Assembly (NCBI GenBank): GCA_039519185.1
Contig: CM076847.1
Coordinates: 87,764,360-87,828,359, forward strand
DNA: 64,000 nt
Source: Astragalus membranaceus
Taxonomy: Eukaryota > Streptophyta > Magnoliopsida > Fabales > Fabaceae
Direction of reading: 5' to 3'
Shown in pieces: positions 1 to 14,000 of the stretch. The number at the start of each line of letters is the position of its first letter. The first letter of the stretch is position 1. The position numbers and the translations under genes were made by a program. The notes under the pieces are model-generated. The model made no database searches. It had not been told where the DNA came from and worked only from the letters and a program-made list of their open reading frames with translations.

Positions 1-336
1 GTAACAAAAGGACAGCTAATAAAAAAAACTGATTTTATCTTATTACTATTATTTATTATTTTTTTGATGATAATAAAAGCGGTAAAAAAAAGAAGCGTAC
101 ACGACGAGAGGCGAACACGCGCGCGCAAAGAGCGTAACGACACGCACACGATTAGAAATGACACGCGTATGTGGTTAGAAATAACACGTGCACGCAACAA
201 TGCAAAAACGTTAGGCTAACGCGTGTACGCGACTAAAAATAATACGTGTGCGCCATACAGCATGTTTTTGGGATTTTTCGAAAAATGAAACAAGAAACTG
301 ATTAAAATCAAATGTCTACAATATTAGGGTATGACA
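1..336 (-). repeat. Partial 3' LTR of LARD element 1
   Basis: Direct repeat of 10510-10893. It ends at the right with the LTR start signature (reverse complement of TGTCATACCC). A block of about 48 bases present in the 5' LTR is absent here next to position 322, and there are a few point differences. The rest of this LTR lies beyond position 1. Confidence 0.8.
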
Positions 337-349
337 GCTGCCCCTCTTT
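337..349 (-). other. Polypurine tract of LARD element 1
   Basis: On the minus strand AAAGAGGGGCAGC directly precedes the LTR start TGTCATACCC. That is the position and composition of the plus-strand DNA primer of LTR retrotransposons, and it fixes the orientation as minus. Confidence 0.8.
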
Positions 350-3300
350 ATTTATATTTTACCAGGAAGTATGAAGAGTTTCCAAATTTCTCGAGTAAAA
401 TAGAAATAAAGATAAAAAGACACTAATTTTGTCAAGACTATGGCTCCCTTTTTTTTTTTATAGAAATTCTTGAAAGATTGGGTTGACATAGAACAAAAGT
501 AAATAAGGATCACCGGGGATCTGAAGGAGCACTGGGCTCTGATGGTCTAATTCGCAGTCGATGCTTGGCGCATTGATTGGAGTTAAACTGAAGGACCAAT
601 AAGGTCTGAAGGGCATGCCTAAGCCTGATGGACCCATGGGTCTGATGGAGCGCAAACTAGCAACGGTACTAGTAAAACGGTCTGCTTGGGGGGGTGGCCT
701 TTTTCGAGCGGCCATGGGTGCAAAGTCAGGTCGTTGACCTGATTTGCGCACCTCGAAGGACTTGCACTGTGTTTTTTTAGGCGGACACAACTAGTCTGAA
801 GGGCCTGGGGCCGGATGATCCGTCGGTTGCTCGATAACACGACGTGCGATCTGGATTGAAGGACCATTTTGGTCTGAAGGAGCGCTTGGGCTCTGAGGGA
901 CCGCTGGGGGTCTGGAGGGGTACTGAGATCCTGAATTGTGATATGAGACCAGCATTTGGAGTGCTGTCTTTGGGGGAACAAAATATTGGGATTGACAGAT
1001 GGCGTACTTGCCTAGAACATACCTAATGATTGCATTTACCTGAGACGAGAAAAGCTATCTACATTTGGCATGTCTAAAAATGCAATGAATGATGTATGCG
1101 TGCAATAGAAGGTAGTAGGTGATGTATGTGAATGCAGATAAGATATGAATGTGATTGTGCTGATTAATGATGAAGGTAATGGAATGAGCAATTTTTCTCC
1201 TTTTGTTGTTTTTTTTTTTTTTTTGCTTTTCTCTTTTTTCCTTGATATACAATGAGTGTATGAAATGCAAAGTGTGAATGTGATGAAAATGTAATGCTTT
1301 GACGCGAATGCCATGCATGGTACAAGGATATGATTAGTAATAAAAAAACTCTTTTTTTTTCTGGGGGCAACGATGAGGCCGGCACTTGGACATCTATCGA
1401 AGCAAACAATGTCATGCGTGCAATGATTGGTATCTGGGGGGATGATGAATGAACTGAGTATATCATGGGTGTTGAACCTGGTGGAATGAGAAAGTCGACA
1501 ACGGTGTATGAAATGTGGATGCGACTGTAGTGATTGATTTTTGATGTGATGATAAATGCAATGAATGGACTTTTGTTTTTGCTAATTCTTATTTATTTTT
1601 GCCTTTTTTCTTGATGCATGCAATGCGAATGTGAATATGATGCGTATATAATACTTTGATACAAATGCTAGGGCGAATAAAAGGAAACACATGAATGCAT
1701 AGCAAATGATATGATTGGTGATGTAGAAAGCTTTTTGGCAACGACGAGACCGGCACTTGGCACGTCTATCAAAAAAGGTTATATGTATGCAATGTGATGA
1801 ATGTGCAATGCGAAAGTAAATGGACTACAAAAAGCCCGTGAATGATGGATGCCTATGCTGGTCGAAACAGAAATTGATAAGCTGTGTATGCGAATGCAGA
1901 TAACATGCGAATACGAATGTACTGCTGGTTGCATGATGGAATGATCTATACTTTGGTGGGAGTAACAGGTGCAATGTGGATAATTTTTGCCTTTTTGGTT
2001 TTCTCTTTTTTTTTGTTTTTTTTTCATGCATAAATGAATGAATGAATGAATGAATGGGCACACGTAATGCTTAGCTGAAGGGTTGTGGTAGCCGCAACGA
2101 TTGGATGTTTGTTGGGATGTGGGAGGTTTTTTTTGTCTTTTCGCTTTATTGCCTTTTTGGTATTTGATGGGTGCATGAAATGAGAATGTGAATGTGATGG
2201 ATACGTAATATTTTGATGCAAACGCTATGGTGCATAAAAGGAAATGCCTAAATACATGGTGCATGGATGTGATTGATTGGGATGCAGACAGACTTTGGGT
2301 AATAATGAGACCGACGTTCGGCTTTTTATTGAAGCAATACATGTTATGTACGGGTATGCATGTATGGATGCGCAATGCGTAATGCGAAAGAAGCAAAATT
2401 GTGTAGGCAAAAACAAGTTGAATGTGAATGCATGTACAATACTTGCATGAGAGAGTGGTGATGAGTATGATCAGAGGCAAGGTTTAAGTCTAGAATAATG
2501 AGGACATGTCTAATGCATGATTTGTTGGTAACAACACTTTTTGTTTTGTAAAGATGCAAAAATGTTTGATGTGAAACGAAACTTTTGATGTTGGAAACAG
2601 AGAGCTGAACATTTTGAATTGATCGTTCCTTGGAAGAAAGATTTTTGATGGCTTGGACTTGAACTCTGGTAAGCTCAAGATTGTCATCTTGAAAAGTGTG
2701 GCTTGCAGCAATGTATTAGTGCCATTTCTAGAGATCGAGATGTGTATTTGCAGATGGGTTCTCATTTGGTTATGATGACCCATGATGGCTAAGCTTTCAA
2801 GTCTAAGATGTTAACTTAGAGGGATTGTCATTATTGTGTGTCTCTCTCTTTGAAGCGTTTGCTTAATAAATATGAAAAACAGTGCGAATGCAAATGAATG
2901 TGCCAGTTGACTCAGGGTTCCAGAAATGTAGGGTATAGTCAAGTGTGACACATGAGTGGAGTGGAGGATGAGGTTTATTGGCTCAAACTTATGAGAGATA
3001 AGCTTGCCCCAAGGTAAAAATGTTTGACTGCCCCAATTTTGACTTCAAATAGTGGGGAGTGAAACAGTCTGCCTTTGTCTAGGGAGGACAATGACAACTA
3101 AGGATATAGACTGGTTGGGGGATTGGGAACTATGCAGGTATTGGGGTGACGCGTGGCTAGGATTGAATGGAATGAGAGGCAGAAGGATTCTTTCGGGCCG
3201 AGGGATATGATGCCCCGGTCTACAAGAGGACAAGGTTGCCCCAATCCATGAAAGGTGAAGATTGCCCCATCTCGAGTGGGATTGTGACAGGGTGTAAAGT

Positions 3301-6300
3301 TGGAATAATGGTTTGGAAATTGCTCTAGTACGGCTACATGAGTGTAGTATATGAACGAGATGAACGATGAGGGTATTTTGGGGATGCTAAAAAAAATCTC
3401 CCTGAGTTTGAGTGGAATGGAGGGTGAGGTATTGCCCCATTTTGATATGATAAGTCAAGTAACTGCCCTAGTAGGGATTTGTGGTTTTCCTTGGGAAGGA
3501 GTCCACAAGCTAAGACAGCCAAGAGTTTTTGGTTCGATGAAAATTCACTTTGTTGATGATCACTGTTATATTCTCTTGATGAACTTCGAGCGTGCAAGCC
3601 CTTTTAAGTTTTTTTTTTCTTATTTTCTTTTGTAATAATATTTTTCTCTTTGTTTTTTTTTTGAGCGAATAAATTATTCTGATTATTTTGTCCTATAGTA
3701 TAAGCTTTGAGAAAAATGGAAGCAACCAATCACTGATCAGAATAGGCCTTAGGATTGTAATATGGCTAATGGCTAATGATTCATGAAGGAAATGATTACT
3801 TTGCTCCTGAGAGTGTTCGGGGTTGGTTGAGACAAAGAATCTTTTATGCGCTCCATGGTAGAATGAACCTGTTTTAGGGTTGTAGCGCATTTGAGGGTTT
3901 ATGGAGGATAGGACGCTTAGGCCAAAGGAAGTGTTTGAGGGTTTATTTCAGACAATGATCTTTTATATGCTCGATGGTGTGAAGTGTCGGCTCACAAATT
4001 CTACTTTTTGGTGTTCAGGATTTTTCGATCCTCTTTTTTTAATTTCACTTTTTTGTGATTTTTCTTTTTTCTTTCGAGCTGAGCGAGCTGTTAGATATGG
4101 GATTGATCCTTGTCTAAGGTGTTTTTTGGCTCGAAGTGGGTAGCAAAGGGCATTTCTCTTTTTTTGATTTTTGGATATAGGAAAATGGCCAAACTCCAAT
4201 TCAAATCATGATTGCTTATTTTCTTGAAATTGTAACTATGGGACAAAACTTCATTTTAATATATTTGCTTTTCTTTATTTATTATTTTTTTTCTGCCCTA
4301 ATTTTTGCTCAGGCTGCTCTCGCGAGTTTTCAACCTAACGGGCTTTTCTTTTTTGGATCTCTTTTGTGTTTTTTTTACTCAAAGGACTTGCACGAGTGTT
4401 TAGAATGCTAGCAGAAAATCTTAGTGATCATTACTCTGCCCCAGTATGGAGCGTACAAAATGTTGTTCATGAAATTGCATCACTGGGGGAAGTGAATGTA
4501 ATACTCTTGTGGGGACTGGGCCTTTTATGGATGGTTGGGCCTGGTTTTGGAAATGGCGGAAAGATGGGGGTAGTATAACTGACTCAAACAAGGGTAAGCA
4601 CACGTGTCATGTTAGTTTATCTTGCAAATGCTTCATGGAGAGTTAACACCGCTTAAGATTGAACAATTTTAATTGTTAAAACCACACAAGTTAACAAAAA
4701 AGACATTTAAGCTTCTTGTCACAGGTGTGAGATATATGTTGGCTAATGCCTTTGGTGGGGTGTGTCTCTTAGGCTAAGGGTCAAGCCTGCAGGAGCGAGG
4801 GTCTGAAGATGTGGTCAATGTTGGAGTGACCATGATGGTGAATGAGTCATCGGTGAATTCCATTGAAGGGTTAAGTGGGTAGGTGGTTTCCATGAATGTG
4901 GTGGGTATGAGTAGGATGTATATGGAGTGAAGGGTGAAGAACTTAATGTTGGTGAATCAAGTTAAGGTATGGCCACATTTTCCAAGGAAGAGGAATCAAT
5001 TAAAATATATTTTCAAGAAGGCATCGTCTCTCATCAAACAGCATGTCAAAAAACTTATGAGCTTCATTTTTTTTTTTTTTTTTTGGAAAAAATTATTTGA
5101 ACAAAGCAGAATGCATGAACATATGGATGTTGTTGTACACAGACGATGATGCAGGTGAATGGAATGCATAATGATACCTTAAGCAAGTGTGTGATTTTTT
5201 ATTTTTTATTTTTTAAAGTTCAACTGGAGTGAGAGGCTAACAAAACAACAACAAAAAAAAAACTATTGGATGATGAATAATGCAAGAATAGAAGAAAATG
5301 AAGCGAATCCTAATTTTGTTTTAATGCATGTGAGAGGATTAACGCCCTTGAGATGGATGTGAGAGGAATAAATGACTTTTGTCTTCGTTCTTTATGACGC
5401 ATGAAGGAACTGTTTTTGAGATGCATGAGAATGAATGACTTTTGTTTTTGTTTCTTCATGATGCATGAAGAGGAGTAATGAAATAATGAATGTAATTTTT
5501 TTTTTTTTATAATATCAAGGTGATATTATTTTCTCATTTTTGGCGTGTGGCTTATGCAAGATGAAGTAAAATAAAATATGATATTTTGTTATTTTCTAGA
5601 TGATGAGATGCATGTTGGTACCAGGATAATGAAAACGATGACCGTATTCTATTATGAATGCATGATAATTTTTTTATTTTCTAGTTGAAAGACTAACTAT
5701 GCTCACGCAACAAGAATAATCAAGTTAAACGCACCTTGTGTCCTAATGCATGAAGGAACACATGGTGAAAAATGACGAAAATGCAGATGCGAATGCATGA
5801 AATGCGTGCATGAATGATCACTTGGAAAGGTCAGTTATTCTAAATGATTTTTGGAGACAATGCGGCATATGACCGATGCAGAGCCTCTTTCATGTATCAG
5901 AATGAAATGCTAAATACGTATCTATGAATGATGCGTAACTTTTGAAATGATGCATGTTGAAACGGTATATAAATGATGTGTGGATGAAATGGCGTATGGA
6001 TGATTTAATGAAACAACAATTTTTGGATGAGTGAAAAGGTGCGTGAATGCTATCATGATATTGCAAATGATGAAATGCCTATATTATTTAATGATGGTTT
6101 TTGTGAATGATTATGAATGAATGAAAATGCATGCTAAATGAGATATTCAGTCATTTATCAAAAATGTGATCATGTTTTTTTATTTTTCTTTTTCATGAAA
6201 AGAAATGCAATGTATGACCGAATAACGTTGCATGATGCAGATGCGAGGAAGGTGAATGAATGATCACTTGAAAAGATTCACTATCCAAGATGATTTTTCG

Positions 6301-8211
6301 GAGGCAATGCAATATGATGATGAATAATGTAAGAAAGTGGCATCATTTTATTATTTTCTTTTATTTTGCCTGTCAGATGACTAATGCATTTTTATTTTTC
6401 TATGCATGAAGAGGAGTAACGAATATAGTATATTTTTGAGTATGCACGATGATGAAAGTTGGACAAATATGTAGCATATTTGTTGTTTTTTTTGGAGGAT
6501 GATATGCATGTTAGTACCATGAGAACGAGATGCATATGAAAACAAGTGACTCGTTCTATGGTGATTTTTTATTTTCTAGCAAAATATGATGCCCATGATG
6601 ACAGATATGTATGAAAAATGTGAATGCATGTATGCATGAAGAAATAAATGTTTGATCCTAATGCAATTATTTTTATTTTTTCCAAGAGGCAGTGCAACAT
6701 GTATGCAGACTCTTATTTTTGATTTATTGGATGACAAATGATACAATTATAATGAAATTTTTTGTTTTATTTGGGAGATGACAAATGAATATGGAATTGT
6801 TGCATTTAAACTAGGATGACCACATGAGGGAAATGATGTATGAATGTTATGTTTTTTTTAAATGTAATTCAAGACTTTATGAATGATGTGGTACCTACAC
6901 TGTGTGATCATGACTTTGAATGATTATGAATGAATGTCGGTGCCTATGATGCTATTGCCTTTTTTTGTGTGCGAGGAAACAAAATGCATGACACTCGCAG
7001 CGACTTTTTTTTTAATGCGTGGAAAAGAGTAATGAACATAACCTTTATATAATATGGGGATAATATTCTTTTGGTGTACGGATATGCAAGATGAATGCAA
7101 TTTTGAAAAAAATGATACCTTCGCGATGCATGATAGTGCAATAACAATGAAATGCTTATCGAAAGAGTGATTTTAGTATGAATGATGCATTTTGAAGGAC
7201 TGATGCATTTGAGATGGATAATGCAATAATGAAGAAATTTATAACTTTTGTTTTGACGCATGTTAAAGGACTGATGCATTTGAGATGGATAGGAATAAAT
7301 GACTTCTGCCCTTGTTTTTTATGATGCATGAAGATGATGCATTTAAAATAAATTTTTATAATAGCAATGCGATGTAGAGTATGAGAGATGATGCAATTAG
7401 GATAAAATGATGCATGTATGGAGAAATTGCGCATTTGGACCATGATGACAATATGAGCGAAATGTTATTGAATGTCTCATGCAATTTGTAATGATGATGT
7501 TGCAAATGACAAGATGCCTACACTATTTGATGATTTTTCGATATTTATGAATTATGAATATATGATGAATGGTACGGTAGGGAAATGGCAATGTGATGCA
7601 TATGATAAAAAAAATGATCTTATTTTATGATAATTTTTGTATGATGAATGAAAGGAATGATGTCGTCTCGTATGCATGCAAATGAAGGAAGCATGAAATT
7701 TTTTTGAGTGATTTTAATTTTGGAGAAAAACTAACGAGATTGATAGAGAGGGTAAGTATAGTGCCCCTGTGTCCTAGGTGGGTCATGTCTAAATTGGGAT
7801 TTTCAACATGATCTAGGGTCACTTTTGTGATCAATCTCTCAGGTGGCTCTATTCGCTTCCTCACAAGGGTCTCCGGAGCTAAAATCCCCTTCATGATATG
7901 ATCCACAACGATAGCGAGCTACCTGGTGTGGGATACCATGAAAGAGCGTACTCTGGTTGAGATTTTCATGAGAGTCAGACAGATAAAATCCAGAATGACT
8001 GTCACTAATAATCTCCACTCGTCCTAGGTTATTTGCAGACCCGGGTATAGGGCCCCACTCAAAGGTGTGTGCAAAAGTGTAAGTGAGGTATGTGATGAGA
8101 GCAAAATACTTAAACTAATAAATAAATAAAATAAGCATAAGGGTAAAAACAAAATATAAAGCTAATAAAACTTACACATTTAGTTAACTAGGCTTGACTC
8201 TCTTAATATGT
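350..8211 (-). other. Non-coding internal region of LARD element 1
   Basis: Nearly 8 kb without a credible coding frame. The 350-4900 part is matched, inverted, by 11064-15576 of element 2: GGTCCTTCAGACC-like runs near the polypurine tract, a block around 3000-4600, and a segment around 4740-4830. The 5100-7700 part is AT-rich with very many degenerate ATGCATGAATGATG-like words and poly-T tracts, giving a drifting, almost satellite-like texture. Short frames in it have low complexity (His/Ser/Tyr/Ile-rich) and resemble no known protein. Confidence 0.7.
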
Positions 8212-8230
8212 CCCCAGTGAAGTCGCCAGC
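8212..8230 (-). other. Primer-binding region of LARD element 1
   Basis: On the minus strand GCTGGCGACTTCACTGGGG follows directly after the LTR terminus GGTCGCTACA. Position and sequence fit the tRNA-primer site region seen in Tat/Ogre elements. Which tRNA it pairs with was not checked. Confidence 0.6.
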
Positions 8231-10893
8231 TGTAGCGACCGAAAAATCCGGAGGATGGATTCTTCGAAGTTCTTGAATGAAGCCGCCACCAAAGTTTTGG
8301 TTTAAGGGCAAACATTGGAAAATCCCTATTGAGTGTACAAAGGGGTCTTGCGGACCAGATTTAGGCTCGGGAGTCGTTTATGCGTAGGGAAGGTATTAGC
8401 ACCCTACGACATCCTTCCTAAGGAAGGTTACCTTTTAACTAAATGTGTAAGCGTTTATTAATTCAAAAATAATGTTTTTACCCTAATAATAATAATTAAA
8501 AAAAAGACTCGATAAACGTTTAGTTATTTTTATACTTTTTGAGAAAAATGAGAGAAATGAATTTAAAGAAAAAAAAATGGTTTTTTATTAGCGCAATTGA
8601 CAGAGGTCGGCCGCCCTCTGCTCCTACGTATCTCCTGGTAGAGAATCAAATCACACGTAGTTCTTGGTGTAGAAAATGTTTGTGTGTTTGATGTTTTTTA
8701 TTTATTTTTGAAATCAGGAGAGGTACTCGAGACGACCAAACAAGTAAAACTCAGAGTGGTCGTCGCTCATAGCTCGTTTGAAAACCAAAGCTGTTATCAA
8801 CGGTCAAACAAGCTAAGCTCAGAGTGACCATTAATAACAAACTAATTTTATGTTTAGGAAAACATTTATTCGTTATTTGGAAAAAAGGTTGGTGAAAGAA
8901 AAAAAAGGTTTACTTAGGGGAAAGAAACAAAATTTAAAAAAGGGAACAGGGGGGTGCAGCAGTAAAATAAGGGTGTAAATAAAAGGAGGGGTGCATTATT
9001 AAAACTGGGGTGCAGATAGAGAGCCCAGCCTGTTTTTAGTGGGCTGGTCCGCCTCAAAAAATCATGGGCTTCAGGGGGTGTATAATGGAGTTGGTGGTGT
9101 GCGAATAGTAACCAGAATTTTAAAACAAAAAAAAGAAAAAGAAGGTATATATAAGAGGAAACAAAATATTTGCTGAACCCTAAATTGTGATCTACAGCGC
9201 CGCATCACACCATTTCAGGAGAGAGAGAGAGCTTCAGCTGAGAGGGAGAAGAAGAAAGGAAACGCGATGGAGGGAGAGGGAAAGACAGCGTGACAGCGAC
9301 CGTGGCGGAGGAAGTGACGCGCGGCCGGCCGTTCCTTGGCCGGTGATGGTAGTTGGTGACGACGGCGTTGAAGGGTGCGATCGCGAAGGGGTGGAGGACA
9401 GGCGACGAAGAAGGGGAGGCCACGGTGGTGAGCTTGTCTCCGGCGAAGGTGACAGAACTGGTGTAGGTGAGACTCGCGATGGTGACGGAGTTCGAAAGTG
9501 CTGTTTTCGTTTTCGATGGCCATGGAGGGACGGTTACGGTGGTTCACGGCGTTTCTTTTCGTTTTAAGGCTGCGGTGATGGCGTTGAGGGGACGGTCGCC
9601 GGAGCTCACGGCGGTGCTCGCCGGAGACAGTGACGGTGATGTTATCTCTTTTGTTTTCTTCTCTCTTTCTACTCTCTGTCTCCATTCCACTCATTTCTAC
9701 TCTTATTTATTTTTTGATTTTTTACACCATTTGTATCATCTCACTTTGCTAAAAACACAAACAGATGCATAGAATGAAGAATGGTTACTCACGTCTCCCT
9801 CAGTCATCTCATATTTCACTATATAAAAAAACAAGATGTGTTGTCCAGAAACATTTATGCTGTATATGAAAAAAAACAGTTTTTATACTTTAACAGATAC
9901 TATAATAATCCATACGTCATATACAAGAAAAACTAAAGTATGCTACATATCATGAATGAACAGGTGCTTCAACAAACAAAATTACGAATGAAGAGAGGGA
10001 AATGGGAGCCAACCTAGTTCCTAGTATTTGAAATGAAATAGCTTCTTTGCAGCTTCTGTCTCTTTCTTTTTAATACCTCAACAGTGCTTTTTGCTCTCCA
10101 TTTTTACTCCAAGAAAGAATCCTTTCTCTAGTGTTTTGATAGTGTTATCAGTTTGTGTGTTTTTCTTGTGTGTATCTGTCCGTGTTCCCTGTGTATCACT
10201 GTTTATTTATAGTCCAATATGCGTGGTGTAGGTGCAGTGTAGGAGCAGAGGAGCAAACCTCTTGGGGGACAATATCACAACTGCTTCTGAAAAGCACAGG
10301 CAGCAGCAATGGATGGGCTGAAGTGTTCTTGCCTAAAGTGTGAAAGGCCAAGGAACAAGGAGAAGGGAGCTTGAGCCCCATTCTCAAAATGCCATCTTCT
10401 GCCCCTGTTTCAGTTTTTTTTTGTACTGTTTTTAATTAATTAATTTTTTGTAAAAAGAGTTGACTCTCTTTTTGTACCATTTTGCATTTTTTTAATTTTT
10501 GTTTGTATATGTAACAAAAGGACAGCTAATAAAAAAAACTGATTTTATCTTATTACTATTATTTATTATTTTTTTGATGATAATAAAAGTGGTAAAAAAA
10601 AGAAACGTACACGACGAGAGGCGAACACGCGCGCGCAAAGAGCGTAACGACACGCACACGATTAGGAATGACACGCGTATGTGGTTAGAAATAACACGTG
10701 CACGCAACAATGCAAAAACGTTAGGCTAACGCGTGTACGCGACTAAAAATAATACGTGTGCGCCATACAGCATGTTTTTGGGATTTTTCGAAAAATGAAA
10801 CAAGAAACTGATTAAAATCAAATGTCTACAATATTATTATTATTCTAGAAAAACAAATCGCATTAATCTAACGGACAAAATTAGGGTATGACA
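8231..10893 (-). repeat. 5' LTR of LARD element 1 (2663 bp)
   Basis: Bounded by TGTAGCGACC at the left and GGGTATGACA at the right. Its last 200 bases on the element strand (8231-8440) match 18330-18543 in inverted orientation, including the block reading GGGAGTCGTTTATGCG. A GC-rich segment at 9187-9700 contains open frames on both strands, but these look like GA-rich leader sequence rather than protein. On the plus strand, antisense to the element, GGTATATATAAGAGG lies at 9144-9158. Confidence 0.8.
9144..9158 (+). promoter_or_regulatory. Candidate antisense TATA box in the LARD LTR
   Basis: GGTATATATAAGAGG on the plus strand, about 60 bases upstream of a GAGAGA-rich leader (9217-9232). The LTR of element 2 has the equivalent GGTATTTATAAGGG on its own antisense strand (16753-16766), also followed by GA repeats. 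Conservation between diverged LTRs suggests an antisense promoter, but this is unproven. Confidence 0.4.
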
Positions 10894-11013
10894 GTCCAAT
10901 ATGCTTTTTCCCTTCCTTTTGGCTTTTCCCATTTCCAGCAAAATAGTGCTGTTCTTTCCTCATTCAAATGACTGTCCTTCCCAGCGCCCCTAACTGTCCT
11001 TTTTGCGCCACCC
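10894..11013 (+). repeat. Remnant of the 5' LTR of LARD element 2
   Basis: These 120 bases match 15915-16034 inside the 3' LTR of element 2, with few differences. They begin exactly where element 1 ends, so element 1 probably inserted inside the 5' LTR of element 2, leaving the first part of that LTR off the window to the left. Confidence 0.7.
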
Positions 11014-11063
11014 TTTGGTTCCGTCGCTAATTTTCCGTCGCTAATAAGGCATTTTTTGTAGTG
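11014..11063. mobile_element. Truncated CACTA-type transposon end
   Basis: CCGTCGCTAA occurs twice, then the sequence ends in TTTTTTGTAGTG, the inverted form of a CACTACAAAA terminus. The same subterminal words occur in the larger CACTA elements near 43-48 kb. Only one end is present. Its junction with LTR remnant on one side and element-2 internal sequence on the other suggests a deletion that removed the rest. Confidence 0.6.
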
Positions 11064-14000
11064 ACTCACCTACCATCAAACTCACTTGGCATTGACTCAA
11101 CCACTTCAACCCTTCCCCCTGTAGGCTTGACCCTAAGCCTCAGAGACGTGCGTCACCAATGGCATAAGCCAACATCAGTTTTGCACATCTTCAAACCCTT
11201 GCTCCTGTAGGCTCGACCCTAAGCCTCAGAGACGTGCCTCACCAAAGGCATAAGCCAACCTCAATTTTGCACATCTTCAAACCCTTGCTCCTGCAAGCTT
11301 GGTCCTTAGCGTCAGAGACGTGCCTCACCAAAGGCATCAACCAACATATATCTCACCCCCGTGATAAGAAGCTTAAATGTCTAGTTTGTTAACTTGTGTG
11401 GTTTTGGCAATTAAAATTGTTCTATCTTAATCGGTGTTAACTCTCTATGAAGCATTCTCAAAATAAACTAACATGACTTGTGTATTTACTCTTGTTTAAG
11501 TCAGTTATACTATCCCCTTCTTCACCATTCATCACTATCCCTCATCCATTTCCAAAATCAACCCGAACCGTCCATAAAATGCCATGTCCCCACAAGAGTA
11601 TCCCCCAGTGATGAAATTTCACTAGTAACAATTTGAACCTCCATACTGGGGCAGTTTGTGATCACCAAGATTTCATGTTGACATTCTAAACGCTTGTGCA
11701 AGTCCTTTGAGTTAAAAAAATCCAAAAAAGAAAAGCCCGTTAGGTTGAAAACTCGCAAGGACAACCTAAGCAAAAATTGGGGCGCAAAAATAAATAAAAA
11801 GAGCAAATATGTTTAACATGAAGTTTTGTTCGATAGTTACAATTTCGAGAAAATAAACAATCATGATTTGAAGTGAAGTTTGGCCACTTTCCCACATCCT
11901 AAAAAAGAATCAGCATGTGTACTCACTTTTGAGCCAAAAAATTCCTTCAATCACCCTAAACAAGAATTAATTCCATATCTAAAAATGGTGTATCACTTTA
12001 TCAGCTCGCGCAGCTCAAAAGAAAAAAGAAAAATCACAAAAAAAGAAAGTGAAATTCAAAAAAAGAGGATTGAAAAATCCTAAAAGAAGAAAAAAAACAA
12101 AAGCGGTAGAAATTGTGAACTGATACTTCACACCATCAAACACATAAAAGATCATTGTCTGAAATAAACCCTCAAACACTTCCTTTGGTCTAAATATCCT
12201 ATCCTCCATAAACCCTTGGCCGTGTTACAACCCTAAACAGTTTCATTCTACCATGAAGCATATAAAAGATTCTTTGTCTCAACCAACTCCTCCAAACTCT
12301 TCTATGGGCAAAGTAATCATTTCCTTCATAAATCATCAACCATCGGCCATATTACAATCCTAAGGTCTATTCTGATCAATGATTGGTTGCTTCCATTTTT
12401 CTCAAACCTTATATTCTAGGACAAAATAATCAAAATAATTTAGTTGCTCAAAAAAAGAAAAAATATTATTACAAAAAACAGATGTAGAAAGAAAAAAACT
12501 TAAAAGGGCTTGCACGCTCGAAGTTCATCAAGAGAAAATAATAGGAAAAAATTTAGTGATCATCAATAAAGTGAAATTTCATCGAACTCTTGACTGTCTT
12601 AGCTCGTGGAATCCTTCCCAAAGAAAACCACAAATCCCTACTAAGGCAGTTACTTGACTTACCATCTCAAAATGGGGTAATACCCCCACCCTCCACTTAA
12701 ACTCGGGGAAATTTTTCAGCATCCCCAAAATACCCTCACCTTTCATCGATCCCGTTCTTATACTACACCCATATAGTCGTACCAGATAAATTTCCAAACC
12801 CATTGTTCCATCTTTGCACCCTGTCACAATCTCACTCGAGATGGGGCAACCTTTAACTTTCATGGATTGGGTCAACCTTGTCTTTTTATAGACTGGGGCA
12901 TCATATCCTGTGTGCCAAAAGAATTCTTTCGTCTCCCATTCCATTCATCCTCAGCCACATTTTGTTTCAAGACTAACATGATTCCCAAACTTTTAGTCGA
13001 CCTATACCCTTAGGTGTCGTTGTCCTCCTTAGACAAAGACAAATTATCTGCTCTCCACTTTTTGAAGTCAAAATTGGGGCAGTCAAACATTTCTTACCTT
13101 GGGGTAAGCTTATCTCTCATAGGCTTGAGCCAATAACCTCATCCTTCACTCCACTCACGTGTCACACTTCTTGAACCCTGATCCAACTAACACACTCATT
13201 TGTATTCACACTGTTTTTCATGTTTATTAAACAAAATGCTTCAAAGAGAGAACACACGTTATGACATGGCATTGATAATTCCTCCAAGCTAACATCTTAG
13301 ACTTGAAAGCTTAGCAATCATGGATCATCATAACCAAATGAAAACCCATTTGAACAAGTCTACAAATACACATCTCAATCTCTAAAAAGGGCACTAATAA
13401 ATTGATACAAGCCACACCCTTCAAAATGGCAACCTGGAGCTTACCAGAGTTTGAGTTCAAGTCATCAAATTTTATTCCAACGAATGATCAATTCAAAATA
13501 TTCAGCTCTCTGTTTCTAGCAACAAAAGTTTTGTTTCCCATCAAACATTCTTGTTGTCACCAACAAATCATGCATGTCCTCCTTATTTTAGAATCAAACC
13601 ATGCATCTGATTATACTCATCACAACTCTTTCATACAAGTATTGTACATGCATTCACATTCCACTTGTTTTGGCTTACACAATTTTTCTTCTTTCGCATT
13701 ACGCATTGCGTATGCATACATGCATGCCCACATAACATGTATTGCTTCAATAAAAATGCCAAATGTCGGTCTCATTATTACCAAAAGTCTGTCTACATCC
13801 CAATCAATCATATCATATCATCGCACCATGTATTTATGCACTTCCTTTTATTCACCATAGCGTTTGCATCAAAATATTACATATCCATCATATTCACATT
13901 CTCATTTCATGCATTCATAAAATACCAAAAAGGAAATAAAGCGAAAAGACAAAAAAAATCATTCCACATCCCGACAAACGTCCAATCATTGCACCATACA

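Larger units (their letters stand above)
1..10893 (-). mobile_element. LARD element 1: non-autonomous Tat/Ogre-type LTR retrotransposon, runs off the left edge
   Basis: Read on the minus strand the order is 5' LTR (8231-10893), primer-binding region (about 8212-8230), about 7.9 kb of internal DNA, a polypurine tract (337-349) and the first 336 bases of the 3' LTR, which continues outside the window. The LTR begins TGTCATACCC and ends GGTCGCTACA, the usual TG...CA form. Bases 1-336 match 10510-10893 almost base for base except for about 48 bases missing near 322. I see no gag, protease, reverse transcriptase or integrase in any frame of the internal region, so it would depend on an autonomous relative. 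Assignment to Tat/Ogre rests on the region after the LTR (GGCGACTTCACTGGGG) and on the conserved LTR 3' block. This is family-level inference. Confidence 0.75.

Noticed and set aside
1036..2559. Many minus-strand frames up to 233 codons, and their mirror set at 13402-14755
   Set aside because: His/Ser/Ile/Tyr-rich translations of degenerate ATGCATGAATG sequence in the LARD internal region; they overlap in all frames and show no domain.
9187..9700. Overlapping GC-rich frames of 72-159 codons on both strands
   Set aside because: They lie inside a retrotransposon LTR, are Arg/Glu-rich translations of GA-rich leader sequence, lack any motif and are not preserved in the other LTR.
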